Assembly (NCBI GenBank): GCA_022796015.1
Contig: JAAWHU010000011.1
Coordinates: forward strand, 1 to 60,929
DNA length: 60,929 nt
Origin: Hungatella sp.
GTDB taxonomy: Bacteria > Bacillota > Clostridia > Lachnospirales > Lachnospiraceae
Direction of reading: 5' to 3'
Made by a program: the position numbers and the translations under genes. The notes below the pieces were generated by a model. The model saw only the letters and a program-made list of their open reading frames with translations, did no database searches and had not been told where the DNA came from. Shown one piece after another: positions 15,626 to 24,885 of this stretch (its first letter is position 1; each line of letters begins with the position of its first letter).

Positions 15626-16999
15626 ATGAAGTTAGAGCCTGAAAAATTTACAATTCATGATTATTTGCATCATTCCTTTGAGTGTACCTGCGGACAGACT
15701 CATCACACAGATGTAGAAAAGATTCTTATTACCCAGGGTGCAAGAAGACAGGTTCCTCAGTTAATAAAAGAATTAGGCTACAGGCATGTATTTATGGTTT
15801 CTGACAGCAATACTTATGAGGCCGGCGGAAGAGAGCTGGAGGAGATCTTAAAGGAGGCTCATATCCTATGTACATCCTACATGATTCCTCAGATGCCCGT
15901 AGTGCCGGATGAATATACCATGGGAGAGCTGCTGATACATTTTAACCATGATTGCGACCTGATTATTGCAGTGGGAACAGGCTCTATCAACGACATGTGT
16001 AAATTTATGAGCTTCCAGATGGGAAGAAAGTATTTTATCTTTGCCACGGCTCCATCTATGGATGGCTTTGCATCCGTAGGGGCTCCGCTAATCAGTGAGA
16101 ATTTAAAGATTACATTTAATGCCCATGTGCCCCAGGCAATTATTGGAGACGTGGATATCCTGGCTAAGGCCCCTATGAACATGATCGCCGCAGGCGTTGC
16201 AGATGTTTTGGGCAAATACACCTGTCTCTGTGACTGGCATCTGGCCAACATCGTAATCGGTGAATATTTCTGCCCGGTAATCGAAAAAATGGTACGACTT
16301 GCCCTTGCCAGGATGATGAGCCAGGTAAAGAATATTAAAGAACGAGACCCAGATACCATAAAGGCCATTATGGAAGCCTTGGTTCTCACAGGGATTGCCA
16401 TGAGCTTTGTGGGTAACTCCAGGCCGGCATCAGGGTGTGAGCACCATATGTCTCATTATTGGGAAATGCTGTTTTTGTTTCAGGGAAGGCCGGCAGTTCT
16501 CCACGGAACTAAGGTGGGCGTAGGGACTGCAGTAGCCGTGAAGCTGTATAAGGAGCTGGAGGGACGGCAGCTGGATTTCGGAGCAGCTGAAAAGAAGGTG
16601 CAGGAGTATGATGTCCAGGCGTGGGAGGCCAATATGAGAAGAACCTACAGCAAGGCGGCTCAAGGTGTCATTGACCATGAAAGGACAGAGAAGAAAAATG
16701 ATCCTGAACAGGTAAAGGCCAGGCTGAAAGTGATCAGGGAACACATAGATGAGATTAAGAAGCTGGCGGCGGAGCTGGTTCCTTCTCTTGAAACGGTTCA
16801 GGGAGTAATGAATGATCTGGATGCTCCCACGAACCCGCTGGAGCTTGGGATTGACCGGGGGATGGTGGCTGACAGCATTATGGTGGCCAAGGAAGTGAGG
16901 AATCGATATACCCTTCTGCAGCTTTTGTGGGATTTGGGACTTCTTGAGGATATGGCTTATGACACAGCAGACTATTTTCATGAAACATATAGAGGATAA
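15626..16999 (+). CDS. glycerol-1-phosphate dehydrogenase-like enzyme (AraM family), copy 1
   Basis: Start ATG 15626 follows GGAGAG by 7 bp, giving 457 residues. It is an iron-alcohol-dehydrogenase-superfamily protein of the AraM/EgsA branch, which reversibly oxidises sn-glycerol-1-phosphate to dihydroxyacetone phosphate with NAD(P). Seen: N-terminal ECTCGQTHH (family CxCG motif), NAD loop AVGTGSINDMCK, substrate loop TAPSMDGFAS, and metal ligands in AAGVADVLGKY (Asp), CEHHMSHYWE (His) and VLHGTKVGVG (His). First gene of the long operon and followed by a ribulokinase. Because the operon also has epimerase and transketolase, the true substrate may be a longer polyol or polyol phosphate than glycerol-1-phosphate (inference). 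A second copy lies at 25595. Confidence 0.85.
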   Translation: MKLEPEKFTIHDYLHHSFECTCGQTHHTDVEKILITQGARRQVPQLIKELGYRHVFMVSDSNTYEAGGRELEEILKEAHILCTSYMIPQMPVVPDEYTMGELLIHFNHDCDLIIAVGTGSINDMCKFMSFQMGRKYFIFATAPSMDGFASVGAPLISENLKITFNAHVPQAIIGDVDILAKAPMNMIAAGVADVLGKYTCLCDWHLANIVIGEYFCPVIEKMVRLALARMMSQVKNIKERDPDTIKAIMEALVLTGIAMSFVGNSRPASGCEHHMSHYWEMLFLFQGRPAVLHGTKVGVGTAVAVKLYKELEGRQLDFGAAEKKVQEYDVQAWEANMRRTYSKAAQGVIDHERTEKKNDPEQVKARLKVIREHIDEIKKLAAELVPSLETVQGVMNDLDAPTNPLELGIDRGMVADSIMVAKEVRNRYTLLQLLWDLGLLEDMAYDTADYFHETYRG

Positions 17000-17002
17000 C
17001 AT

Positions 17003-18649
17003 ATGGAAAAACAATATGCCCTAGGATTGGATTACGGAACTCTTTCGGTGAGAGGGATTCTTCTTGATATGGATACCGGAGAGGAAGCGGCGGTGGAGTC
17101 TTTTGAATATCCTCACAAGGTACTGAGCAAACGTCTTCCGGATGGAACCAGTATTCCCCATGAATATGCACTGGCAGTTCCCCAGGATTATCTGGAGGGG
17201 CTGGGCAAGGTAGTAAGAAGCCTATTGAAGAATCATGAGGTGAAGCCGGAACAGATTCGGGGAATCGGAATGGATGTTACGTCTGCCTCTGTAATTCCTG
17301 TCAATGAGGAGGGGATAGCCATGTCCATGGTTCCCGGATTTGAAAGTCATCCTCACAGCTACATAAAGCTCTGGAAGCACCATGGCGCCAAGGAATATGC
17401 CTTGAGGATGGAGAGAACGGCCAGGGCAAGAGGGGAGGAATGGCTGTCCCTTGTAGGAGGCAATATCAGCTGCGAAATGTTTATCCCCAAGACCCTGGAG
17501 ACCCAGGAGGAGGATCCGGAAGTCTACGAGAGGTGCAGTACCTTTTTAGAGGTTGGAGACTGGCTTACCTGGTATATGACGGGAACCTGTACGAGAAGCG
17601 CTTCCATGGCAGGCTGCAACAGCTATTACCGAAGAGGAATCGGCTATCCCTCTGAAGATTTTTTTCAAGCCATGAATCCGGAAGCGGAGCCGGTGACGAA
17701 AAAATATAAAGGTACTTTTATTGCTTTGGGCAAGCGGGCCGGATATCTTACGGAAAAAGCGGCGGAGGTTATGGGATTGATACCGGGGATACCGGTGGCA
17801 TCTCCTATGGTGGACAGTCACGCTTCTGTTGTAGGAGCCGGTGCAGACCGGGTTGGAGACATGACGGCGGTAATAGGAACCAGTGCCTGCTATCTTATGA
17901 ATTCCCACACAGGAGAAGGAATTCCCGGAATTTACAGCAGTGTGTATGAAGCTCATATACCGGATTTGTTCGGATACGAGGGCGGACAGTCCTGCGTAGG
18001 CGAATGTCTGGATTGGTTTGTTAAAAACTGTGTTCCCGCCTCCTATGAGAAGGAAGCAAAGGAACAGGGAATCAGTATTCACGGATTGCTTCAGGATAAG
18101 ATAAAGGATATGAAGCCGGAGGACTGGAAGATTATGGCTCTGGACTGGTGGAACGGTGTCAGGAGCCCCCTTATGAGGCCGGAACTTACAGGCGTCATGG
18201 TTGGTCTTACGATTCACACAAAGCCGGAGGAGATATACAGGGCGCTGCTGGAAAGCCTCTGTTTTGGGGCAAGGATCATTATTGATACCTTTTACGAGGC
18301 AGGCCATCCAGTGGAAAGGCTGTTTGCAACCGGCGGAATACCGGGAAAGAGCCCTTTGATGATGCAGATGCTGGCAGATATCTGCGGTATTGAGATTCAG
18401 GTATGTGAGAGCAGGCTGGCAAGCGCCAGGGGGAGCGCTATTATGGGAGCTGCCGTGTCAGATGTGACAGAGCAGACGGCCAGAGCGCTGAAGGATTGGA
18501 TTCATAAACTGGGCTCCCCTATGGAGGCAGCCTATTATCCCAATTATCAGAGAAGGGATATTTATGAAGAGAGATACAGACAATACCGCCGGCTGGCAGA
18601 TATTTTCAGCCAACAGGGGCTTGTGCGACAGGAGGATGAAATAAGGTGA
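17003..18649 (+). CDS. araB: ribulokinase, AraB-type FGGY carbohydrate kinase
   Basis: A 548-residue FGGY kinase whose N-terminus (ALGLDYGTLSVRGILLDMDT) and IRGIGMDVTSASVIPVNEEG are characteristic of AraB. The C-terminal ATP-binding half has FATGGIPGKSPLMMQMLADI and ASARGSAIMGAAV. AraB enzymes phosphorylate L- or D-ribulose and also ribitol and arabitol. No araA or araD lies nearby, but ribulose-phosphate 3-epimerase does (24886), so D-ribulose or a pentitol is a better guess than L-ribulose here. It starts 3 bp after the dehydrogenase stop behind GAGGATAAC, so the two are tightly coupled. Confidence 0.85.
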   Translation: MEKQYALGLDYGTLSVRGILLDMDTGEEAAVESFEYPHKVLSKRLPDGTSIPHEYALAVPQDYLEGLGKVVRSLLKNHEVKPEQIRGIGMDVTSASVIPVNEEGIAMSMVPGFESHPHSYIKLWKHHGAKEYALRMERTARARGEEWLSLVGGNISCEMFIPKTLETQEEDPEVYERCSTFLEVGDWLTWYMTGTCTRSASMAGCNSYYRRGIGYPSEDFFQAMNPEAEPVTKKYKGTFIALGKRAGYLTEKAAEVMGLIPGIPVASPMVDSHASVVGAGADRVGDMTAVIGTSACYLMNSHTGEGIPGIYSSVYEAHIPDLFGYEGGQSCVGECLDWFVKNCVPASYEKEAKEQGISIHGLLQDKIKDMKPEDWKIMALDWWNGVRSPLMRPELTGVMVGLTIHTKPEEIYRALLESLCFGARIIIDTFYEAGHPVERLFATGGIPGKSPLMMQMLADICGIEIQVCESRLASARGSAIMGAAVSDVTEQTARALKDWIHKLGSPMEAAYYPNYQRRDIYEERYRQYRRLADIFSQQGLVRQEDEIR

Positions 18650-19953
18650 AGGAGAAAAAGAAATTAATTGTATTTTCGGCAGACGCCATGGTATGGGAGG
18701 ATCTGGAATACTTTAAGACCCTTCCCAATTATAAAAAATACCTGGAAGGCGGATGTGTGGTGGAGAAGGTAGCTTCCATCTATCCCACCATTACATATCC
18801 ATGTCATACTACTATGGCTACGGGCGTATGGCCGGACAAGCATAAGGTTCCGGGGAATTATCAGTTTGTGCCGGGGACATGGCCCCTTCCATGGAGATGG
18901 GATTATGATTTTGTAGAGTGGAAGGAAGATATTTTTACGGCTGCAAAGAAGGCGGGATATACTACGGCTGCCGTCTTTTGGCCGGTGACAGGGAATCATC
19001 CCTATATAGATTATCTCATTGATGAATACTGGACCCAGGGGCCTGAGGATACCCCGAGACAAGCCTGGAAACGTATGGGCTCCAGCCCGGAGATGCTGGA
19101 TATTGTGGAGCGGCATATCGGGGACAACAAGATTCGTCTCCATCCGCCTACAGAACGGTTTATTATCAGCTGTACCTGCGATATCATACGCAGGTTCAAC
19201 CCGGATGTGATGTTCCTTCACCCGGCTAATATAGACTCGTACCGTCATGACACAGGCCTTTTTAATGATAAGGTTTTGGTAGGAGTGGAGGAGACCGATC
19301 AGTGGATTGGTGAAATTATGAAGGCGGTTGAGGATGTGGGGGAGCTGGACAATACCAATCTGGTGCTCACCAGCGACCATGGACAAATGGAAATTAAGAG
19401 GATCATTAACATCAACGTGATTCTTGCAGATCATGGCCTTATCAGAAAAGAGGAGGATGGCTCCCTAAAGGACTGGGACGCATGGTGTGTCTCCGGCGGT
19501 ATGTCGGCTCTTGTATACTTAAAGGATCCAGATAACCGAATGGTTTATGATAAGACTTACGAAGTGCTTTCTCAAATGGCCGAGGAAGGAATATACGGAA
19601 TCAGTCAGGTATTCACAAAGAAAGAAGCCAGAGAGCATCATCTGGATGGCCCGTTCTCCTTTGTGCTGGAGACAGATGACTATACTTCCTTTGGCGATCA
19701 GATTAACCGTCCTCTTGTGAGAAATTTTGATTCTGCAGATTACCGCTACGGCAGGGCCACCCACGGATATCTTCCTCACAAAGGCCCCCAGCCCATATTT
19801 ATGGCAAAAGGCCCGGATTTTAATGAGGGAGTGGTGCTGGAGAAGGGCCGTCTGATTGACCAGGCGCCTACCTATGCAAAACTTTTGGGGACAGAACTTC
19901 CCCATGCAGATGGAATACCTATGGAAGGCTTGATTCGGAAACGGAAAGGATAG
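18646..19953 (+). CDS. NPP-type phosphodiesterase/nucleotide pyrophosphatase
   Basis: A 435-residue member of the alkaline phosphatase superfamily, type I phosphodiesterase/NPP branch. The two-metal site is complete: Asp in VFSADAMVWED, nucleophile Thr in YPTITYPCHTTMATG, Asp and His in NIDSYRHDTG, Asp-His in LTSDHGQM, and the final His in ATHGYLPHKG. These enzymes hydrolyse phosphodiester or pyrophosphate bonds. There is no signal peptide, so the substrate must be cytoplasmic, for instance a compound brought in by the adjacent ABC system. It starts at GTG 18646, overlapping the kinase stop (GTGA) with AGGAGG upstream. The presence of a phosphodiesterase is what sets this operon apart from ordinary pentitol operons. 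Confidence 0.85.
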   Translation: MKEKKKLIVFSADAMVWEDLEYFKTLPNYKKYLEGGCVVEKVASIYPTITYPCHTTMATGVWPDKHKVPGNYQFVPGTWPLPWRWDYDFVEWKEDIFTAAKKAGYTTAAVFWPVTGNHPYIDYLIDEYWTQGPEDTPRQAWKRMGSSPEMLDIVERHIGDNKIRLHPPTERFIISCTCDIIRRFNPDVMFLHPANIDSYRHDTGLFNDKVLVGVEETDQWIGEIMKAVEDVGELDNTNLVLTSDHGQMEIKRIININVILADHGLIRKEEDGSLKDWDAWCVSGGMSALVYLKDPDNRMVYDKTYEVLSQMAEEGIYGISQVFTKKEAREHHLDGPFSFVLETDDYTSFGDQINRPLVRNFDSADYRYGRATHGYLPHKGPQPIFMAKGPDFNEGVVLEKGRLIDQAPTYAKLLGTELPHADGIPMEGLIRKRKG

Positions 19954-19990
19954 AACAGGGGCAGAAGCAAATGGTGAAGGGGGTAAATAA

Positions 19991-21043
19991 ATGGCAGCCA
20001 TAGAATTTAAAAACGTAACAAAAAAATTTGGCGATCATACGGTGATTGAAAACATCAATCTGAACATCAAGGATGGTTCCTTTACCGTCCTGGTTGGGCC
20101 ATCCGGATGCGGCAAGACCACACTTTTGCGGATGATTGCAGGCATCGGTCCTCAGACCTCGGGTCAGGTGCTGATCAACGGAAATGACGTGACCGAGATT
20201 GCGCCTGGAAAACGAGGTGTGGCCATGGTATTTCAGAATTATGCCATCTATCCTACGATGAATGTGAGAGATAATATTGAATTTGGCTTGAAGAACAACA
20301 GGATTCCCAAAGAAGAAAGAGAAAAACTGGTTCAGGAGGCCAGCGAGAAGGTAGGGCTTGAAGACTATCTTGACCGGAAGCCCAGTACTCTTTCGGGAGG
20401 CCAGCGGCAGAGAGTGGCGCTGGCCCGGGCCATGGTAAAGAAGCCTTCCGTATTTCTTATGGATGAACCCCTCTCCAACCTGGATGCCAAGCTCAGAGTA
20501 CAGATGAGAGTGGAGCTGATTGAGCTTCATAAAAAGCTGCAGACCACCTTTGTGTATGTAACTCACGATCAGGTGGAGGCTATGAGCATGGCGGATACGG
20601 TGATCCTGATGAATAATGGGTTTATCCAGCAGATCGCATCTCCTGAGGAGATTTACCGGAATCCGGCCAATCTCTTTACCGCCAAATTTATTGGTTCGCC
20701 GGCTATGAATATTGTAGAGCTGGGGGAGGGAATCCGCCTGGGCTTCCGGCCTGAAAGGGGTGTGCTGTCAGATTCCGCCGATGCAAAGGCTGACTTTCAT
20801 GTGGAAGGACAAATTGTCACCAGAGAAATGCTGGGGCGTGAAACCACCTATTCTGTCAGGGATAAGGAAGGCAGAACCTATATGGTGACCGGATTGGATG
20901 ACCCGTACAGAGTAGACGATCAGGTACATCTGAATGTAAGCCTGGAGCATATTTACTTTTTTGGAAAAGATGAGCAAAGAATTCACGAGGAGGATGCACA
21001 AAAGTATCAGGCATGCCTGGAAGCCTTAAGGAGGCGCCTATGA
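19991..21043 (+). CDS. ABC transporter ATPase, MalK/UgpC/MsmK type
   Basis: A 350-residue ATPase that powers carbohydrate import. Walker A GPSGCGKTT is at residues 36-44, the signature LSGGQRQRVAL at 134-144 and Walker B VFLMDEP at 154-160, followed by NLDAKL and the switch His in YVTHDQVEAM. The C-terminal OB/TOBE domain (from about residue 235) is short by roughly 20 residues relative to UgpC/MsmK. It lies directly in front of its permeases with an ATGA overlap. It is the only carbohydrate-type ABC ATPase in the window and might also serve the ATPase-less importers at 4167 and 50051. Confidence 0.93.
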   Translation: MAAIEFKNVTKKFGDHTVIENINLNIKDGSFTVLVGPSGCGKTTLLRMIAGIGPQTSGQVLINGNDVTEIAPGKRGVAMVFQNYAIYPTMNVRDNIEFGLKNNRIPKEEREKLVQEASEKVGLEDYLDRKPSTLSGGQRQRVALARAMVKKPSVFLMDEPLSNLDAKLRVQMRVELIELHKKLQTTFVYVTHDQVEAMSMADTVILMNNGFIQQIASPEEIYRNPANLFTAKFIGSPAMNIVELGEGIRLGFRPERGVLSDSADAKADFHVEGQIVTREMLGRETTYSVRDKEGRTYMVTGLDDPYRVDDQVHLNVSLEHIYFFGKDEQRIHEEDAQKYQACLEALRRRL

Positions 21044-21933
21044 AAAATATAAAAGACAGATTCCTGGAAAAAATCGGTCCTTATCTGCTGGTTGCCCCGG
21101 CCATGACTGGAATTGCACTTTTTGTAGTCTATCCCATTATCAAGTTGATTTCTATGAGTTTTTATAAAGTGAATCAGCTGAATCCGGACAAGACAAGGTT
21201 TGTGGGAATTGAAAATTACCAAAAAATGTTTAAAACGGCAGAATTCCAGAAAGCTCTGGTAAATACAGGATACTATGCAGTATTTATGATCCTGATTGTA
21301 CTCGGGTGTTCCCTGATTCTTGCGGTGTGGCTGGGATCGAAAAACTCAAAGGTCAATTCCGCGGCGCAGGCGTCGGCATTCCTGCCCCATATTATTTCCA
21401 TGGTATCGGTAGGCTTGATTTTCCAGCAGATGATGGATCCGGATTTCGGCGTGTTCAACGCAGTTCTCGGGGCGGCAGGAATGGAGAAAAGCCAGTTCCT
21501 AAGAAGTTCTGACTCGGCTATGAATTCGGTAATTTTTACTTCGGCGTGGAAGAGCATCGGATATTATACGCTGATCCTGATTGCGGCGCTGCAGAGCATT
21601 CCCAAAAGTATTTATGAGGCGGCGGATTTGGATAATGCAGGAAATATAAGGACATTTTTTAAGATTACGCTTCCCATGATATCTCCTCAGATCTTTTTTG
21701 TTTTAATTGTTATGACCATCGGCAACTTCAAAGTATTTGAGACCATCAGGGTGATGACGTCAGGAGGCCCCAACAATGCAACCACATCCTTAGTCTACTA
21801 TATTTATAATAAAGTATTTATGGATTTTGATGTGGGAAGGGCAGCGGCAGGAGGAGTGATTCTGCTGATTATAGTGGGAATTATGACCGTGCTTTACTTT
21901 GTAAGCCTGTCCAAGAAGGTACATTATCAATAA
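21040..21933 (+). CDS. ABC permease, UgpA/MalF type
   Basis: Start ATG 21040, behind TAAGGAGGCG and overlapping the ATPase stop, gives 297 residues with six predicted helices (first: LLVAPAMTGIALFVVYPIIK). The EAA loop is YEAADLDNAGNIRTFFKITLP. Family features such as TSGGPNNATTSLVYYIY, frequent in UgpA-like and other sugar permeases, are present. It pairs with the permease at 21949. Confidence 0.92.
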   Translation: MKNIKDRFLEKIGPYLLVAPAMTGIALFVVYPIIKLISMSFYKVNQLNPDKTRFVGIENYQKMFKTAEFQKALVNTGYYAVFMILIVLGCSLILAVWLGSKNSKVNSAAQASAFLPHIISMVSVGLIFQQMMDPDFGVFNAVLGAAGMEKSQFLRSSDSAMNSVIFTSAWKSIGYYTLILIAALQSIPKSIYEAADLDNAGNIRTFFKITLPMISPQIFFVLIVMTIGNFKVFETIRVMTSGGPNNATTSLVYYIYNKVFMDFDVGRAAAGGVILLIIVGIMTVLYFVSLSKKVHYQ

Positions 21934-21948
21934 GAAAGGGGAAGAAAC

Positions 21949-22779
21949 ATGTATAAATTAAGTCAGAACGTGTGGACGGTAATAGGAACCATCCTAAAGG
22001 CAGTATTGATTTTTGTGTTCATATTCCCGTTCTTATGGATGGTATCGGTTGCTTTACAGACTGATAAAGAGATTTCTTCTTCCCCTATTACCTTGATTCC
22101 GGCTGTACCGCAGTGGATTAATTTTGCAGCAGCATGGAGCAAAGGGCCGTTTCTTTTATACCTGAGAAACTCCCTAACCATCATTGTATGTGTCATTGTC
22201 ATGCAGATGGTGATTATGGTGCCGGCGGCTTATGCATTTGCAAAATGTGATTTTAAAGGTAAAAATTGGATGTTTGGCCTGGTCCTTATTGCATTTATGA
22301 CTCCGGGACAGATTACCTTCCTGCCCATCTACCAGATGATGTCTGATTGGGGGGTGATGAATACCCTGCTTCCACAGATTCTGCCTTTTATGAGCAATGC
22401 ATTTGGAATTTTCCTGCTGAGACAGTATTTTATGCAGGTGCCGGATGAGCTGATTGAGGCGGCCAAGCTTGACAATGCAGGTTCCCTAAAGATCGTGTAT
22501 AAGCTGATGCTGCCTATGGCCAAGCCGGCTATGAGCACCGTAGTGTTATTCAGCTTTGTAAGTCATTGGAATGATTATTTTTGGCCCTTGGTTATGACCC
22601 AGACTACAGATGTACGGCCTTTGCCAATCGGAATTGCCATGTTAAAGAATACGGAAGGCATCACGAACTGGAACATTATTATGGCCGGTAATATGATCCT
22701 GGTAATGCCGATCTTGCTGGTATATGTCTTCTGCTCCAAGTCCATTATCCGTTCCTTTGCTTATTCGGGAATTAAATAA
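21949..22779 (+). CDS. ABC permease, UgpE/MalG type
   Basis: A 276-residue permease. The first helix covers residues 12-34 (FVFIFPFLWMVSVALQ), and the EAA loop is IEAAKLDNAGSLKIVYKLMLP followed by MAKPAMSTV. The C-terminus ends SKSIIRSFAYSGIK, as in the MalG group. It sits 15 bp after its partner with an AAAGGGG site. Confidence 0.92.
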   Translation: MYKLSQNVWTVIGTILKAVLIFVFIFPFLWMVSVALQTDKEISSSPITLIPAVPQWINFAAAWSKGPFLLYLRNSLTIIVCVIVMQMVIMVPAAYAFAKCDFKGKNWMFGLVLIAFMTPGQITFLPIYQMMSDWGVMNTLLPQILPFMSNAFGIFLLRQYFMQVPDELIEAAKLDNAGSLKIVYKLMLPMAKPAMSTVVLFSFVSHWNDYFWPLVMTQTTDVRPLPIGIAMLKNTEGITNWNIIMAGNMILVMPILLVYVFCSKSIIRSFAYSGIK

Positions 22780-22814
22780 AGGCAGTAAATAAGTATAAAT
22801 AGAGGAGAGAAACA

Positions 22815-23447
22815 ATGAAACTGGAAGGGAAAAAAGTAGCTTTTTTAGGAGACAGTATTACAGAGGGCCATGGCCTGGAGAGTACGGCCGGGGCTTACTG
22901 GAATCTTTTAAAGGAAAGGGAAGGGCTTAAAGAGATTTATGTGGATGGAATCGGTGGGACTCGCTTTAGCAAGCAGTGGACCCCCAGTGAGAATCCCAGA
23001 CATGATCGTGACTTTATCCCAAGAGTGGCCAGTATCCCTGCAGATACAGATATTATCGTTGTCTTCGGGGGCACCAATGATTTTGGCCATGGCGATGCGC
23101 CTTTAGGCAGCAGGGGAGATAAATCTCCCTATACATTCTATGGCGCCTGCGATCTCTTAATACGCCGCCTCCTTGAACGCTGCCCCATGGCGGAGCTGGT
23201 GTTTATGACGCCGCTGCACCGCCTGATAGAGGAGCAGAATGGCCGGAAGCTTCGGGATTATGTGGAAGCTCTGCGTCAGGTAACCGAATACTATGGGGTT
23301 CCCTTGGTGGATCTGTATGCCACAAGCGGAATACAGCCTAAACTGGCAATCATTCAGCAGACATATTGTCCGGATGGTCTTCATCCTAATGAAGCAGGAC
23401 ATGAGAGGATCTATAAACGGTTAAAAGGGGTTTTAGAGCAACTGTAA
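22815..23447 (+). CDS. SGNH/GDSL-family hydrolase (cytoplasmic esterase)
   Basis: A 210-residue SGNH hydrolase. Block I is AFLGDSITEGHG (nucleophile Ser in GDSI), the oxyanion blocks are DGIGGT and FGGTNDFG, and block V is CPDGLHPNEAGH with catalytic Asp and His. Such enzymes remove acyl or acetyl esters from sugars, polyols or lipids. No signal peptide is visible, so it should act on an imported ester. Placement between permease and binding protein indicates that the transported compound carries an ester group. Confidence 0.85.
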   Translation: MKLEGKKVAFLGDSITEGHGLESTAGAYWNLLKEREGLKEIYVDGIGGTRFSKQWTPSENPRHDRDFIPRVASIPADTDIIVVFGGTNDFGHGDAPLGSRGDKSPYTFYGACDLLIRRLLERCPMAELVFMTPLHRLIEEQNGRKLRDYVEALRQVTEYYGVPLVDLYATSGIQPKLAIIQQTYCPDGLHPNEAGHERIYKRLKGVLEQL

Positions 23448-23458
23448 TATAAATTCAT

Positions 23459-23475
23459 TGCCGCATTTTGCGGCA
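23459..23475 (+). other. short intercistronic hairpin before the binding-protein gene
   Basis: TGCCGC (23459-23464) pairs with GCGGCA (23470-23475) around ATTTT. It lies just upstream of the GGAGG of the solute-binding gene and may act in mRNA processing or differential expression. There is no U tract, so it is not a terminator. Confidence 0.4.
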
Positions 23476-23492
23476 GACAAGGAGGAGTTAGA

Positions 23493-24872
23493 ATGAAAAG
23501 AACCACAAGGAAAGCAACTGCATTGGTAATGGCATCTGTTATGATGCTGGGGCTTACGGCATGCGGCGGCCAAAGCAGCCAGAGTTCAGGAACTGCTCAG
23601 ACCACGGCAGCAAAGACAGAAACAGAGGCAGCCAAAGCAGAGACCAGTGCTCCGGCGAAAGCAGCAGCCGGCGGAGAGAAAGCCACAGTGAATTTTTGGC
23701 ACTCCATGAGCGGCGGCAACGGAGAACTTCTTCAGTCTATCGTAGATAATTATAATGCATCTCAGGATAAGGTACAGGTGGTTGCAGAATACCAGGGCGA
23801 TTATTATTCGGCGATTGCAAAGGCTCAGACAGCCATCGCGGCAGGCAACGGGCCCGATATTCTTCAGACCGGTTCCGGCCAGGTGTCCATTTTGGCAAAG
23901 GAGGAAGGAATTTTAGAGAACCTGGTACCTTATATGAATCAGTCAGGAATGGAATTTTCTGATTTTGACCCCACCTTTATCACCGGCATGAGCATGGATC
24001 CCAATAATTCAGAATCCTTGGTAGCGTTCCCAATGGGATGTTCCACACCGGTTATGTACTGCAACATGGATATCCTTGACGCAGCAGGTGCAGAGGTTCC
24101 CACCAGCTGGGCAGAGATGAGCGAGCTTACCAAGAAGCTTATAGCAGACGGAGTGATTGAGTATGGATTTGCCATTCCTCATGACTGCTGGTATTTCTGG
24201 ATGTTCGTCGCCCAGAATGATACGACTGTATTTAGTGATGATGGAATGAAGTTTCAGTGTGTAGATGACGGAACAGGTATCGAGGCTATGCAGGTTGTTC
24301 AGGATATGTGTAAAGATAAAGTGATGTATTTCGGTCCGGTTCAGGATTCCGGTTCTACCTGCCGCGGCATGTTCCTCGACGGCAAATGTGCGTTTTTTGT
24401 AAACTCTTGTGCAGACCTTAAGAGCGTAGAATCCAATGCAGGTTTCAACTATTCCGTACAGTATGTTCCGAAGCTGAAAGTCAATGCAGTTCCCAGCGGC
24501 GGCAATACCCTTACTATGCTGGCTTCTGCCGCCGATAAAGATGCGGCATGGGATTTCATGCACTGGCTGTATACGGAAAATGATGGCGTGGCAACCTTCG
24601 CGGCAAACACAGGATATCTTCCTCCTTCCAAGACGATTGCAGAGCAGCCGATTATTAAAGAGAAGAGGGCTTCTAATCCTAATTACGAGGTGGCTTACAA
24701 TCAGCTTGAGCACGGCAATAACTCTCACATGGTAATGCAGCCCAATAACGGCGATGTGGCCAACAACATTACTGCTGTTATGGAGGCATGCTTCTACGAC
24801 TTTGAGGATGTAACGGAGAGAATGACGGTTCTCAAAGAAGAGGTTGAAGATATTCTGATCGACCTTCAGTAG
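23493..24872 (+). CDS. ABC solute-binding lipoprotein (UgpB-like)
   Basis: A 459-residue family 1 binding protein. The lipoprotein signal ends in LTAC with Cys24, followed by a Gln/Ser/Ala-rich tether. The mature start VNFWHSMSGGNGELLQSIVDNYN is typical of the UgpB-like group, which binds glycerol-3-phosphate, glycerophosphodiesters or sugars. Later GNGPDILQTGSGQVSILAKE and PSGGNTLTML also fit. It delivers substrate to the permeases at 21040 and 21949. A UgpB-like receptor beside a phosphodiesterase supports a phosphodiester ligand, though this cannot be decided from sequence alone. Confidence 0.9.
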   Translation: MKRTTRKATALVMASVMMLGLTACGGQSSQSSGTAQTTAAKTETEAAKAETSAPAKAAAGGEKATVNFWHSMSGGNGELLQSIVDNYNASQDKVQVVAEYQGDYYSAIAKAQTAIAAGNGPDILQTGSGQVSILAKEEGILENLVPYMNQSGMEFSDFDPTFITGMSMDPNNSESLVAFPMGCSTPVMYCNMDILDAAGAEVPTSWAEMSELTKKLIADGVIEYGFAIPHDCWYFWMFVAQNDTTVFSDDGMKFQCVDDGTGIEAMQVVQDMCKDKVMYFGPVQDSGSTCRGMFLDGKCAFFVNSCADLKSVESNAGFNYSVQYVPKLKVNAVPSGGNTLTMLASAADKDAAWDFMHWLYTENDGVATFAANTGYLPPSKTIAEQPIIKEKRASNPNYEVAYNQLEHGNNSHMVMQPNNGDVANNITAVMEACFYDFEDVTERMTVLKEEVEDILIDLQ

Positions 24873-24885
24873 AATGGAGGAGAGG